A stretch of DNA of 64,000 nt from JAYZDF01 sp036337945 (GCA_036337945.1 JAYZDF010000089.1:34189-98188), one strand, 5' to 3'. Numbered from the stretch's first letter, positions 35,704 through 44,822 are shown. The notes: generated by a model from the sequence alone, not told the origin. A program made the numbers and translations.

Positions 35704-36384
35704 TTAGCAGCCTAATCCACAACCCAAAAAAGTCTGCAATTTGGCCAGTTGGTCACTCTTTAGGCCTTCCACTTCACCCGTCGGTGACAATGTTCGAGCC
35801 AAAAGACTAATTTTTGCAACATGCTCAAGAATCTCTAAGCGGTCATACGCCTTTGCTAAGGTCGGCCCTAGTGTAATAGAGCCATGCCGCTGCATAATAA
35901 GTGCACAGCAGCTTTTGACCGGCTCTCGTAAGGCATGAGGAACCTCTAAAGTCGTCGGAGTTGTGTATGGCAAGGTTGGAACCTCGCCCAACTCACAGTA
36001 TGCCTCCGGCATCAGTGGCGTTGCCAAGCTTACTCCCGCAATGGTGTGGGCAATTGCAATCGGAGGATGGGCATGAACGACTGCATTAATATCAGGTCGT
36101 TCCTCGTACACGGTGACGTGCATGGCAATTTCTGAAGACGGGACGTGTTTTTCTCCTCGAACAGGCGTTCCGGCGAGATCACACAACACCATGTCCTCTG
36201 GCTTTAGAAAACCTTTCCGCTTTCCACTTGGCGTAACAAGCAAACGCCTCTCCCCGACGCGGACCGAAACATTTCCGTCGCCCGACACGATATAACCGCG
36301 GTCATACATTCTCGTGCAGACCTCGACTAAGTCTCGTCTTGCTCTCGTAAGATCCGCTTTATGAGAATATTCGCGCTGACTCAT
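35704..36384 (-). CDS. Class II aldolase/adducin family protein
   Basis: The protein has 226 residues. The metal-dependent class II fold is recognised by SGDGNVSVRVGERRLLVTPSG near residue 34, SSEIAMHVTVYEERPDINAVVHAHPP near residue 83 (HAHP metal site), and IMQRHGSITLG (third His). The catalytic Glu is in SSEI. Members include L-fuculose/L-ribulose phosphate aldolases and methylthioribulose-1-phosphate dehydratase; the substrate cannot be chosen from sequence alone. Its start overlaps the M23 peptidase stop by 4 bases (ATGA), so the two genes are coupled. The protein is soluble and cytoplasmic. Confidence 0.88.
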   Translation of the reverse strand: MSQREYSHKADLTRARRDLVEVCTRMYDRGYIVSGDGNVSVRVGERRLLVTPSGKRKGFLKPEDMVLCDLAGTPVRGEKHVPSSEIAMHVTVYEERPDINAVVHAHPPIAIAHTIAGVSLATPLMPEAYCELGEVPTLPYTTPTTLEVPHALREPVKSCCALIMQRHGSITLGPTLAKAYDRLEILEHVAKISLLARTLSPTGEVEGLKSDQLAKLQTFLGCGLGC

Positions 36385-37619
36385 TTTGTTCTGCCCGATG
36401 CCAAGGCCTGAGCCAAAGCCTCTATGCTCTGCTTATAACCTGCTAATCGCTCTTTTGGTATAGGCGGCGCTGGAGGTACAACAACTCGCAAGGGGTTCAC
36501 ATGTCGGCCGTGCTTTAATGTTTCGAAGTGTAAATGCGGGCCAGTCGCTAAACCTGTGCTTCCCACGTATCCTATGACCTGTTTCTGGGACACACGTTTG
36601 CCTGCCCTTATGCCGCGAGCAAATGACTTCAAATGTGCGTAACGCGTCTCAAATCCATTCGCATGACGAAGATAAACGACGTTACCGTATCCTCCACCCC
36701 GCCCGGCTTTTCTTACTACACCGTCACCAATGGCCCAAATTGCCGTGCCACGAGGTGCTCCGTAATCGACACCTCGATGGGCCCGTCTATATTTTAGAAC
36801 AGGATGTCGTCTCATTCCGAATCGGCTGGTAATACTCGCGAATTGAATCGGTGACTTCAGAAACGCCTTCTTCACCGAGCCTCCATCAGCAGTATAGTAG
36901 CCTTTTATTTTTTCTTTATCGTCATAAAAAAACGCCTGATGAGTTTGCCCTTCTGCTCGCTGATATTCTGCTGCAAGAATTTTTCCGTATCGATAAAACT
37001 CGCCACCCACAAATTGCTTTTCTACGATGAGTCGAAAGCGGTCTCCTTTCCTTGTCTCGGTAAAGAAGTCGATATCCCAAGCAAACAGGTCCACAAAATT
37101 TAAGGTCAACTGAGGTTTTTCAGACGCTGAATCCATCGCCATGTAGAGGCTGTGCTTAATTTCTCCTTGAACATAAGCAGTCGAAGTGCGTACCAGGGCT
37201 TTTTCTTCGACTCCGAGGAGCTGACCCGAAGCATCTCGATAAGCGTGAAGTTTTAATGTCTTGTCGACACTATAACTAAACCAAACAAGAGCGCCTTTGC
37301 CGTCTAACAAATATTCGAATTGATGCCCTGGCTTCGCAAGTCTCCAGTCAAAGTAGGGACGCAGCACCCGCACTATCGACTCAATATCTCCACCGTTCAT
37401 CCCCGCTTTTTGCAAGGTAGAAGACACGGCCATATTTGGTCTAATTTGACCCCGTGATAAAGTAAGATAGCTATCCTGATGAGGTCCTACCGCCGTTGTT
37501 GAGCTATACGTTCTCAGCGGCACTACTTTCTCCGGCACGTCGTTGTCCGGTCTATTCGTGTCGCAAGCAACTGCGAAGGCACCAATCGCAATCAAACAGG
37601 GAACGTAAAACCTTTTCAT
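36381..37619 (-). CDS. M23 (LytM) peptidoglycan endopeptidase lipoprotein
   Basis: The protein has 412 residues. The signal peptide ends FAVAC (lipid Cys19). The N-terminal half carries opacity-associated-protein-A/LysM-like features (LQKAGMNGGDIESIVRVLRPYFDW). The C-terminal LytM domain is intact: HRGVDYGAPRGTAIWAIGDG (HxxxD ligands), YGNVVYLRHANG, and GPHLHFE (HxH ligand). All zinc and catalytic residues are present, so it should cut peptidoglycan cross-links; it resembles MepM/NlpD-type cell-wall hydrolases. It starts 6 bases after the stop of the HEIGH protease gene and overlaps the aldolase gene. Confidence 0.92.
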   Translation of the reverse strand: MKRFYVPCLIAIGAFAVACDTNRPDNDVPEKVVPLRTYSSTTAVGPHQDSYLTLSRGQIRPNMAVSSTLQKAGMNGGDIESIVRVLRPYFDWRLAKPGHQFEYLLDGKGALVWFSYSVDKTLKLHAYRDASGQLLGVEEKALVRTSTAYVQGEIKHSLYMAMDSASEKPQLTLNFVDLFAWDIDFFTETRKGDRFRLIVEKQFVGGEFYRYGKILAAEYQRAEGQTHQAFFYDDKEKIKGYYTADGGSVKKAFLKSPIQFASITSRFGMRRHPVLKYRRAHRGVDYGAPRGTAIWAIGDGVVRKAGRGGGYGNVVYLRHANGFETRYAHLKSFARGIRAGKRVSQKQVIGYVGSTGLATGPHLHFETLKHGRHVNPLRVVVPPAPPIPKERLAGYKQSIEALAQALASGRTK

Positions 37620-37625
37620 CGTTAC

Positions 37626-38468
37626 TTAGAGGGACTTCTCACAATAGCAGCCGCTTGAAAACTCCAATTGAGTCGCACCTTGGTTCCGTCTCACTGCTTC
37701 ACAAACCTCTTTAGATACAAAGCTGTTCGACCACTTACGTTCGGCCGCAACGGGTCCTACTCGGCGAATATCGTCAATATTTCTAAACTGGTATCGCCAG
37801 CAAAGTGATCTAGAACCGTGCTCATCCTCTGCCCCGAGTCCAAACGGACCGGGTTTTGGTTTGAGGCGGTCTGCCTCTTCGCGGAATTTCCTGCAGTAAG
37901 TGTATCCCTTTCGAGCTTTTTCATTCCTCTGTGGCGAGGCGGGATGGGTTGGAGAGGCGACTTTTGCCAATGCCTTAAAAGCGACTTCTAAGTCTTTGAC
38001 CTGCTGACCCGCCTGCGCAATCGCACATCCTGCAAAATAGTCCGCACGGAGCTCTTCGTCCCAAGGGTGATCAAACTCGCCTCGCAGATTTCCCGACGCC
38101 GTTAAGTGATGCCCGATTTCATGGGCCAGCACACCAAAAGACGCTCCCGGACCAAATTTCTCGTCGAGAAAGTTCAAAAAACTGGCAGAATAAACAATCA
38201 GCGCACGAGTCCGCCTGCCCTGACGCAGGCCGGAAACGAAAGTCAAAGCATTATTGCCTATGGATGGATTCTCAAAAATATCTCCAGCCCCGCAGCGTCC
38301 ATCTTTCATGACCAGCGGACAAAGCAGTCTATAGGCCAATCTAATTTCAGCCACCGCACGCGCCTTAGGGGTTCTGTTTTGTTTAGGGTCATAAGGAAAC
38401 TTTGATTTCCCTCGGCATACTGGGGGCGCCGTGATGAGTAACGACGCGATAAGTAGCGTTGCGGTCAA
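37626..38468 (-). CDS. Secreted M48-like metalloprotease
   Basis: The protein has 280 residues. A signal peptide (LTATLLIASLLITAPPVCRG) precedes a mature protein with the zinc motif LAHEIGHHLTASG (HEIGH) and, about 30 residues later, the third-ligand helix EELRADYFAGCAIA, as in M48 or PrsW/Oma1-like gluzincins. It should be periplasmic. Four to six cysteines are present in the C-terminal half, where a GCYCEK tail ends the protein. The start is a TTG at 38468, two bases after the SpoVR stop, with AAGAGG upstream; no other start would include the signal sequence. It is co-transcribed with SpoVR and the M23 gene. Confidence 0.8.
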   Translation of the reverse strand: MTATLLIASLLITAPPVCRGKSKFPYDPKQNRTPKARAVAEIRLAYRLLCPLVMKDGRCGAGDIFENPSIGNNALTFVSGLRQGRRTRALIVYSASFLNFLDEKFGPGASFGVLAHEIGHHLTASGNLRGEFDHPWDEELRADYFAGCAIAQAGQQVKDLEVAFKALAKVASPTHPASPQRNEKARKGYTYCRKFREEADRLKPKPGPFGLGAEDEHGSRSLCWRYQFRNIDDIRRVGPVAAERKWSNSFVSKEVCEAVRRNQGATQLEFSSGCYCEKSL

Positions 38469-38470
38469 CG

Positions 38471-39979
38471 CTAGGCGGCCTCTTCAACAACGGTGCTTGA
38501 TTTTTCAGTGTGCTCATTGCCATCAAATCGAAGCAGGACGCCCCTTTTTTCGTTTTTCGTCGCAATGAGAACAGGGCGATTCCAAACCTTAAAAAGACAT
38601 GAAAGTGTGTCCTGGGCCCAATCAGACTGAAGGTCGACACCTTCATGATAATGAAGCAGCAATAGTTCGCCGCGATTACCCCAGTTTGCGTCAAGCACAG
38701 AGATTCGTGGCTGACCAGAGTTCGTGAGATTGGCAATCATTTTTGCTTTGATTTCTTGGAATTCACGGGATTGGATTTCCCAGTCTCCGGACTTTCGATT
38801 AACACCGTAGGTAAATAGCTTCTGCTCTCTCGCAAAGTCTTCGGTGAGAAATTCGGCAATAAAGGTCGCATCATTGTAGATCTTCCGGACCTCAAATATC
38901 TTTTCGCGCCCCAATCCAAGTTCCTTATCCCATCGACTCCGCGTGGCGTAGTCATCGCAGTTTGACCATTCCATTCCGAACTGGCCTTTATTCCAACGCT
39001 CTTCGATGTGTCGAAAAAGTTCTATCCCGAGCTTGTATGGATTCACTCGGCCTGGCTGGGTGCCCATAGTCCCAGAGTGTGCGCACGCATAATCAACGAG
39101 CTCGTGATCCTTCAGAGCGCGAGTAGTCATAATCTTCGAATGCCAGTAACTTGCCCAGCCCTCATTCATAATCTTCGTCTGCATTTGTGGAAGGAAGTAA
39201 TAGGCTTCGTCGCGAATGATACTAAGGACGTCGCGCTGCCAATTCTCGACCGGCGCTCTTTCTAATAGAAAAAGCAAAACATCGCGTTCAGGAGAGACAG
39301 GATCTCTTCTTTTTTTGCTCGCTTCTTCTTCCATCAGTTTTTTCTGGCTCTCGATAAACTCTTCTGGATTAACAAAGTTTCGTAAATACGATTTCTCTGT
39401 CGGAATCAATGGCACTGCCTTCGACTCTTCTGAATCAGGAGTTTCTGCTGAAGTTGCCGAAGAAACCTTCTTCTTTTGGAAGACTGAATTGGGGTCAATC
39501 AAATTTTCTAGAGTCAAACAACAGTCAATAAAGCCCTCAACTTCTTCAATCCCATGCCGGTCAATATATCGACGAATCCGGGACGCATGATTCGCCATCT
39601 GGTCAAGCATCCGTCGATTTGTATGACTAAAGTAATAGTTGTTTTTGAAGAAATCGGAGTGACCATACACATGAGCCATCACAAGCTTTTGGTCTGTCAA
39701 CGCATTTGAGTCCATCAAATACGCGTAACAAGGATCGGTGTTGATCACGAGTTCGTAAATTTTCTGAAGACCGTACGTGTGCCCCTTTGATAATGAGTCG
39801 TAACTCATACCCCACTTCCAATGAGGATAGCGAGTTGGAAAGCCACCGTAAGCAGCTACCATGTTCATCTCATCTTGAGTGACCATCTCAAAGATCGTCT
39901 CGAAGTAATCCAGACCGAACTCATCCGCATAACCGCGAATTTCCGTGTGCATTTCAGCAAGATGAGGAGGTAAACTCAT
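38471..39979 (-). CDS. SpoVR family protein
   Basis: The protein has 502 residues, close to the E. coli YcgB length. Family motifs include FEMVTQDEMNMVAAYGGFPTRYPHW, FGMEWSNCDDYATRSRWDKEL and GELLLLHYHEGVDLQ. In Bacillus SpoVR influences spore cortex formation; in proteobacteria it usually accompanies a PrkA-type kinase and a DUF444 protein, neither of which is visible in this window. Here it instead precedes an M48-like protease and an M23 hydrolase gene. Its ATG has no obvious Shine-Dalgarno sequence. A cytosolic role linked to envelope or stress physiology is likely. Confidence 0.92.
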   Translation of the reverse strand: MSLPPHLAEMHTEIRGYADEFGLDYFETIFEMVTQDEMNMVAAYGGFPTRYPHWKWGMSYDSLSKGHTYGLQKIYELVINTDPCYAYLMDSNALTDQKLVMAHVYGHSDFFKNNYYFSHTNRRMLDQMANHASRIRRYIDRHGIEEVEGFIDCCLTLENLIDPNSVFQKKKVSSATSAETPDSEESKAVPLIPTEKSYLRNFVNPEEFIESQKKLMEEEASKKRRDPVSPERDVLLFLLERAPVENWQRDVLSIIRDEAYYFLPQMQTKIMNEGWASYWHSKIMTTRALKDHELVDYACAHSGTMGTQPGRVNPYKLGIELFRHIEERWNKGQFGMEWSNCDDYATRSRWDKELGLGREKIFEVRKIYNDATFIAEFLTEDFAREQKLFTYGVNRKSGDWEIQSREFQEIKAKMIANLTNSGQPRISVLDANWGNRGELLLLHYHEGVDLQSDWAQDTLSCLFKVWNRPVLIATKNEKRGVLLRFDGNEHTEKSSTVVEEAA

Positions 39980-40032
39980 AGGTACATGATAGGTCGAGAC
40001 CGCACAGAATGAAATCTCGCAAGGGCGATTCC

Positions 40033-40085
40033 GGTGTATTCGTTGGAAATTATTGATTTCCCTGCATACACCTGGTCATTTCCCT
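40033..40085. promoter_or_regulatory. Nested dyad and repeated ATTTCC half-sites
   Basis: This lies in the 152-bp divergent region between SpoVR and the lipoprotein-proB operon. Outer arms GGTGTAT (40033-40039) and ATACACC (40066-40072) enclose inner arms GGAAAT (40045-40050) and ATTTCC (40056-40061). A further direct copy of ATTTCCCT lies at 40078-40085, 22 bases from the first. The symmetry suggests a binding site for a dimeric regulator; the factor is unknown. Confidence 0.45.
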
Positions 40086-40131
40086 AATTGATTCATTTGA
40101 AAGTTCGGCCGTTCATGGTACGCCCCAGGGC

Positions 40132-41148
40132 GTGCGGAGCCTCATTCCTTCGGTGGTATCTCTTCGATTGTCCTTGGCGGCAGCGCTTTCTTTTTCTCTG
40201 CTGACTGCGTGTTCTAAGTCGCCTGAAAATCAAGCAGCCAAGAAAAAGATTTGGAATAATGAAATTGAGGTCTCTGACCTCGAAAAGGCATCCAAAGAGA
40301 AGCTCGATGCCTCAAAACTGGCCGCCAACACGAAGGTTAAAGATCGGATTCTTCGAATGACAGCTCAAGAAGCAATGCTTCGACATGAGCCTTTCGAATA
40401 TAAAGGGAAAGCTCGAATTATCGTAGGCGGCCGCAAGCGAAGATTAGATGTTACCGAAAAAACAAAAATCACAGTAGGACTGCACGGAAGCTTTTCGGTC
40501 CAGCAGAAAGATGCCGAGGACAAGCCTACCCGAGCCCTGGTCTACAATAACGGAACAATGTTCATCCGAAATGGCTCCGGAGATATGCGTGCACAAGGTA
40601 TCGTTAACAACCAGCATCTAGGTGTACTCGAAGAAGCCTGGGAACCTTTGTCCGTGTTTTCTTCTTATTTCGGATCCCGCTTCACTTTGAAGTCGGCGGG
40701 CATCGAAAACTTCAATAAGAGAGAAGTTTTCAAATACGAGATCAGTTTGGGTGAAGGCCCTGATCTCATCGAAAGTAAAGACGGTGACCGCGCCAAAAAG
40801 CCTCTTAGTCTTAGCGGCAGTCTGCTCGTAGACACAAAAACAGCTGTCGTGCTGAAGGCCTCATTGAAAGGAAAACTAGAAGTACCTAGCGCCAAGGCAC
40901 CAACCAGCACCGTGGCCGCTGCCAAGAAAGAACCGAAGGCAGGGACAATTATAGTTCGGCTCGATTACGCACTTCGCAGCATAGAGGCACAAGAACAACG
41001 ACCTTCTAAATTCATCGACGCAATACGGCGTCACCCCACGGATCTTAACCCGCTCGCTTTTATGAAAAGTGATACGAGGACAAGCACTGTCATCGGCGGT
41101 GCTAAGAAGAAACAAAAGAAGCCTGCTGCCAAGAAAACGAAGAAATGA
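40132..41148 (+). CDS. Lipoprotein of unknown function upstream of proB
   Basis: The protein has 338 residues. The GTG-started signal peptide ends LLTAC (lipid Cys27). A Lys-rich helical segment follows (about 35-75), then a beta-rich domain (about 85-240) with FEYKGKARIIVGGRKRRLDVTEK and repeated strands. The C-terminus is strongly basic (AKKKQKKPAAKKTKK) and could bind nucleic acid or acidic surface polymer. No domain is recognised. The stop overlaps the proB start by 4 bases (ATGA), so it is co-translated with proline synthesis genes, an unusual partner. Confidence 0.75.
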   Translation: MRSLIPSVVSLRLSLAAALSFSLLTACSKSPENQAAKKKIWNNEIEVSDLEKASKEKLDASKLAANTKVKDRILRMTAQEAMLRHEPFEYKGKARIIVGGRKRRLDVTEKTKITVGLHGSFSVQQKDAEDKPTRALVYNNGTMFIRNGSGDMRAQGIVNNQHLGVLEEAWEPLSVFSSYFGSRFTLKSAGIENFNKREVFKYEISLGEGPDLIESKDGDRAKKPLSLSGSLLVDTKTAVVLKASLKGKLEVPSAKAPTSTVAAAKKEPKAGTIIVRLDYALRSIEAQEQRPSKFIDAIRRHPTDLNPLAFMKSDTRTSTVIGGAKKKQKKPAAKKTKK

Positions 41149-42284
41149 GTATCCACGACGACGCTCGACTATCGCTTAGGACGGCCCTGAAAAAAGGTCC
41201 TGTCGTCATCAAGGTAGGGTCAGGAGTTCTCACAGACAAAGATGGTCGGTTAGAAACCAAGATCGTCAAGCGGATTGCTGCCGAAGTCGCCCCGCTCGCC
41301 AGCCCGGGCCGGTGGCCTTTTATCGTTTCTTCAGGAGCGATCGCTATCGGCATGTCCGGTCTAGGAATGAAGACTCGACCTCGAACGATTCCCGGCCTCC
41401 AAGCCGCGGCTGCCGTCGGGCAAAGCAAGCTTGTCGAAGCCTGGGGCAACGCTTTTCGGAAATATGAGATTCCAGTGGGCCAAGTTCTACTCACTTCCGA
41501 CGACATATCCAATAGGACTCGCTTTCTGAACGCACGCGCAGCCTTGCTTGAACTACAAAAACGAAAGGCAATTGCAATTATCAACGAAAACGACAGTGTT
41601 TCCTATGAAGAAATCGCGGTTGGAGACAACGATGGACTCGCCGCGCAAGTTTCAAATATCGTTAATGCTGGCGTGCTCATTCTCTTGTCTGTTGCCCCAG
41701 GAATTCTAGATAAAGAGGGCCAGATTGTCTCGAGTAGGCTTTCCACGGACCCCGAACTAGATGGCATGCTGAGAGCTTCGAAATCTACTTTTGGGAAAGG
41801 TGGGATGGCCACGAAATTAGCTGCTGCGAGAGCTGCGGGTGGGCTCGGAGCGCACGTCGCGATTATCGACGGGAAACAACCTGATGGGCTCACTCGTTTG
41901 CTTGCAGGTGAGAATGTGGGGACAGTTTTACTCCCGCCACAAACAAGCGACCCATTGAACAGTCGGTCCCATTGGATTGCGCATGCACTAAAGCCGCAAG
42001 GACACCTGTGCGTCGACCAGGGAGCAAGTGATGCTTTACTCAAACAAAACAAAAGCCTCCTACCCTCGGGAATCATCTCAGTCGATGGTGAGTTTGATGC
42101 GGGAGAATCAGTGAAGATTATGTGCGGCGACGAAGAACTAGGCCGCGGCCTAGTCCGCTATAACTCTGCGCAGATTCGACAAATCGCCGGCCAAAAGAGT
42201 GAGGCAATCAGAGAAAAATTAGGATTCTCACTAGGCTCAGAAGTCATTCACAAGGACGATCTCGTACATGCATCGAAGCTTTAG
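41145..42284 (+). CDS. proB: Glutamate 5-kinase (ProB)
   Basis: The protein has 379 residues and phosphorylates glutamate at the first step of proline synthesis. The amino-acid-kinase domain shows VIKVGSGVLTDKDG at the N-terminus, ISSGAI-type FIVSSGAIAIGMSGL, and NENDSVSYEEIAVGDNDGLAAQVSN (substrate and ATP loops). A C-terminal PUA domain (about 285-360, QGASDALLKQNKSLLPSGIISVDG) is present as in enterobacterial ProB. Its start overlaps the lipoprotein gene. proA follows 95 bp later and rsfS after that. Confidence 0.95.
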   Translation: MSIHDDARLSLRTALKKGPVVIKVGSGVLTDKDGRLETKIVKRIAAEVAPLASPGRWPFIVSSGAIAIGMSGLGMKTRPRTIPGLQAAAAVGQSKLVEAWGNAFRKYEIPVGQVLLTSDDISNRTRFLNARAALLELQKRKAIAIINENDSVSYEEIAVGDNDGLAAQVSNIVNAGVLILLSVAPGILDKEGQIVSSRLSTDPELDGMLRASKSTFGKGGMATKLAAARAAGGLGAHVAIIDGKQPDGLTRLLAGENVGTVLLPPQTSDPLNSRSHWIAHALKPQGHLCVDQGASDALLKQNKSLLPSGIISVDGEFDAGESVKIMCGDEELGRGLVRYNSAQIRQIAGQKSEAIREKLGFSLGSEVIHKDDLVHASKL

Positions 42285-42379
42285 TACTAAGGGTTCTAGC
42301 GAGTCCCCGAGGTTATATCGTCGTTTTTTTATCGGTTCTACACCAACAATGATTCTGCTTATGCTAGGGTCCTGACCTC

Positions 42380-43636
42380 GTGACAATCCAGGCACTACTT
42401 CAGCAAACCAAACAGGCTGCCCGAGTCTTACGGCGAGCCCCCATCGAAACAAGGAATGAGGCTCTACTTCGGATTGCAGATGCAATCACAAAAAACGCGG
42501 CTGAAATCCTTGCGGCGAACGAAAGAGATATGGATAACGCTTCCTCGATTTCTGCTGCACTTCGCGACCGCCTCAAACTAACACCTGAACGGATTGAAAA
42601 TATGGCTACAGCGCTTACGGAAGTGGCCTCCCAACAGGACCCATTAGGAAGTCATCGCGAGCTTGGTAGTGGCCGCTCCGGAATTCGAGTCACTCGTCGC
42701 AGAATCCCGCTGGGTGTCATTGGGATAGTTTATGAAGCCCGGCCTAATGTCACCGCTGAATGTGCCGCGCTTACGATAAAATCAGGTAACGCTGTGGTTC
42801 TTCGGGGAGGCAAAGAGGCGATCAATAGCAACAGATGTATTGCGAAGCTCGTGCAATCTGCGCTGAGCGCATCCAAGCTTCCACCAGCCTGTGTCACCTT
42901 CATTGATGATACAGATCGACAAAGTGTCAAAGAGCTTCTTGAGGCTACAAAGTACGTCGACCTCCTCATTCCCCGAGGTGGAGGCGGGCTTATGCGAGTC
43001 GTCGACGAACTCGCTCGGGTGCCGGTCATTCGGCACGGCCAAGGAATATGCCACGTTTTTATCGACGAGCACGCGGCCAGTGAAATGGCCGTTGAGATTG
43101 CACACAACGCAAAAGTACAGAGACCCGGCGTTTGCAACGCCATGGAAACACTCATTATTCACGAGAAGCGCCTCCAGGACTGCCTGGTTCCACTAGCAAA
43201 ACGCCTGGCCGATTCAGGTGTGTCAATGTGTGCGGATTCAACATCGCTGCGGGTGTTGTCGGAAAACGGGATCAATGCGAGAATAGCTACATCGGAGGAC
43301 TGGGATACAGAATTTCTTGGATTGACTCTTGCAATCCGAACCGTTGGCGGGCTGAGAGAAGCTTGCGACCATATCAGCGAACACGGTACCCATCACACCG
43401 CGAGCATAATCACAGAAGACCAAAACGCTGCCGAGCACTTCCTTGCGGACGTGGATGCATCCTGCGTAATGTGGAATGCTTCCACACGCTTCAACGATGG
43501 TGGCGAACTGGGACTGGGGGCAGAGATGGGTATCTCTACCTCGAAGATGCACGCATATGGGCCGATGTCCGCGACCGAATTGACCACCGAGAAATTAGTT
43601 GTATACGGGTCTGGACAGACTCGTGGAGGAGCCTAA
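42380..43636 (+). CDS. proA: Gamma-glutamyl phosphate reductase (ProA)
   Basis: The protein has 418 residues from a GTG start. It reduces glutamyl-5-phosphate to glutamate 5-semialdehyde with NADPH. Signatures: IPLGVIGIVYEARPNVT (dinucleotide side), KSGNAVVLRGGKEA, and the catalytic Cys252 in VQRPGVCNAMETLIIH. Length and motif order are normal. The 95-bp gap to proB contains no convincing terminator, and the next gene rsfS begins immediately after the stop, so proB, proA and rsfS probably form one transcript. Confidence 0.95.
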   Translation: MTIQALLQQTKQAARVLRRAPIETRNEALLRIADAITKNAAEILAANERDMDNASSISAALRDRLKLTPERIENMATALTEVASQQDPLGSHRELGSGRSGIRVTRRRIPLGVIGIVYEARPNVTAECAALTIKSGNAVVLRGGKEAINSNRCIAKLVQSALSASKLPPACVTFIDDTDRQSVKELLEATKYVDLLIPRGGGGLMRVVDELARVPVIRHGQGICHVFIDEHAASEMAVEIAHNAKVQRPGVCNAMETLIIHEKRLQDCLVPLAKRLADSGVSMCADSTSLRVLSENGINARIATSEDWDTEFLGLTLAIRTVGGLREACDHISEHGTHHTASIITEDQNAAEHFLADVDASCVMWNASTRFNDGGELGLGAEMGISTSKMHAYGPMSATELTTEKLVVYGSGQTRGGA

Positions 43637-44074
43637 ATGAGCAAACCGTCTGAACAGCTAGACGAAAATCCAGCAGTTGCCTACGCCCTATGTGCGGCAG
43701 AAGCAGCTCAAGCGAAGAAAGGATTCGCCGTAACCATCGTCGATGTCGACGGCCGGTGCTCCTATGCAGACGCGATTATGATTGTATCAACCAATAATGA
43801 ACGGCAAACCTCAGCGGTCGCCCAAGCGATTGAGTCAAGCCTGGCTGAACAGCATCAGATCAAGCCTATCCATAGAGAAGGCAAAGGCGCATGGAACTTG
43901 GTAGATTTCGGAGTACTGCTCGTTCATGTGTTTCAAGAGGATACCCGATCGTATTACGATATCGATCAATTATGGAGCGATGCGCCGCGCATCCCTGTTC
44001 CCGCTCTCGCAAGTCCAGTCGCAGAATCGACACCGACGTCCCTCGCCCGCCGCAAGTCATTGACTCGACAATGA
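43637..44074 (+). CDS. rsfS: Ribosomal silencing factor (RsfS)
   Basis: The protein has 145 residues. RsfS binds ribosomal protein L14 (uL14) and blocks 30S-50S joining in stationary phase or starvation. Family motifs: VTIVDVDGRCSYADAIMIVST (usual DISxLSxxADYFVIATG region), IKPIHREGKGAWNLVDFGVLLVHVF and RSYYDIDQLWSDAP. The C-terminal 25 residues are a short Ser/Pro/Arg tail. It starts directly after the proA stop (TAA ATG), as in many bacteria where proA, nadD and rsfS cluster. It ends 6 bases from the convergent transporter gene. Confidence 0.93.
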   Translation: MSKPSEQLDENPAVAYALCAAEAAQAKKGFAVTIVDVDGRCSYADAIMIVSTNNERQTSAVAQAIESSLAEQHQIKPIHREGKGAWNLVDFGVLLVHVFQEDTRSYYDIDQLWSDAPRIPVPALASPVAESTPTSLARRKSLTRQ

Positions 44075-44080
44075 GAGAGT

Positions 44081-44812
44081 TCACAGCAAAGTGATGCCCG
44101 CAACAAGTAGCATCATAAAAATCACAAGCTGAAAACGCCGCTTGTCCATCGAACGATGGACATATTCCCCAACGGCAATTCCCAAAAGCAATGCTGGCAA
44201 GAGCGAACCAATCCGCCCTAAATCACTTCCGTCTAATCGGCCAACCTGAAAAAACGTTGTAACCAGCCCGATATTCAACAGCCAAAAGACAGCACATAGC
44301 CCACCTCGAAAGGCCCGTTTGCCGACGTCTAGACGAGACATCGCATACACAAGCAAAGGGCCGCCTGTTCCCATCATTCCGTGCATGATTCCTGCACCGA
44401 ACAATGCCGCGCCTAATACCGTCGTATGCCTTTTCCTCGTCACTTCCACCTCAGAGTTTTGATACCAAAGGTAAAGTTCCTTAATAGACAACGCTACCAC
44501 CAAACATCCGAGAAATGTTCGGAGTCCATTAGGTGAGATTTTTGTTTGTAACCAAAAACCTGCAACAGTGCCGGCCCCCATTATCGGTATTACTTGGGTC
44601 AGTAATTTTTTCCAAGGAATGAACTTACGATCGACGATAAGGACATATGAGGTTTGCGCCAGCCCAAGTGGAACAAACACATCGACAAGCTCAGTCACTT
44701 CAAAAAAATGAGCCCCCAAAGCTAAAGCGACGATCATATTTCCAAAACCTGTAATGGTCTGCACTGCGGCCGAACAAAGTGCTACAGCGGCCAGGATCCA
44801 AATCACGGACAT
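44081..44812 (-). CDS. TauE/SafE-family membrane exporter
   Basis: The protein has 243 residues with about seven membrane helices. Repeated motifs typical of TauE/SafE sulfite exporters are present (ITGFGNMIVALALGAHFF and the second-half GAGIMHGMMGTGGPLLVYAMSRL). The substrate may be sulfite, organosulfur anions or other small anions; no sulfur genes are nearby. It starts 10 bases after the fumarylacetoacetase-family gene stop and is the last gene of the argH-to-dapB run. It is convergent with rsfS. Confidence 0.85.
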   Translation of the reverse strand: MSVIWILAAVALCSAAVQTITGFGNMIVALALGAHFFEVTELVDVFVPLGLAQTSYVLIVDRKFIPWKKLLTQVIPIMGAGTVAGFWLQTKISPNGLRTFLGCLVVALSIKELYLWYQNSEVEVTRKRHTTVLGAALFGAGIMHGMMGTGGPLLVYAMSRLDVGKRAFRGGLCAVFWLLNIGLVTTFFQVGRLDGSDLGRIGSLLPALLLGIAVGEYVHRSMDKRRFQLVIFMMLLVAGITLL

Positions 44813-44822
44813 AGAAACGAAC

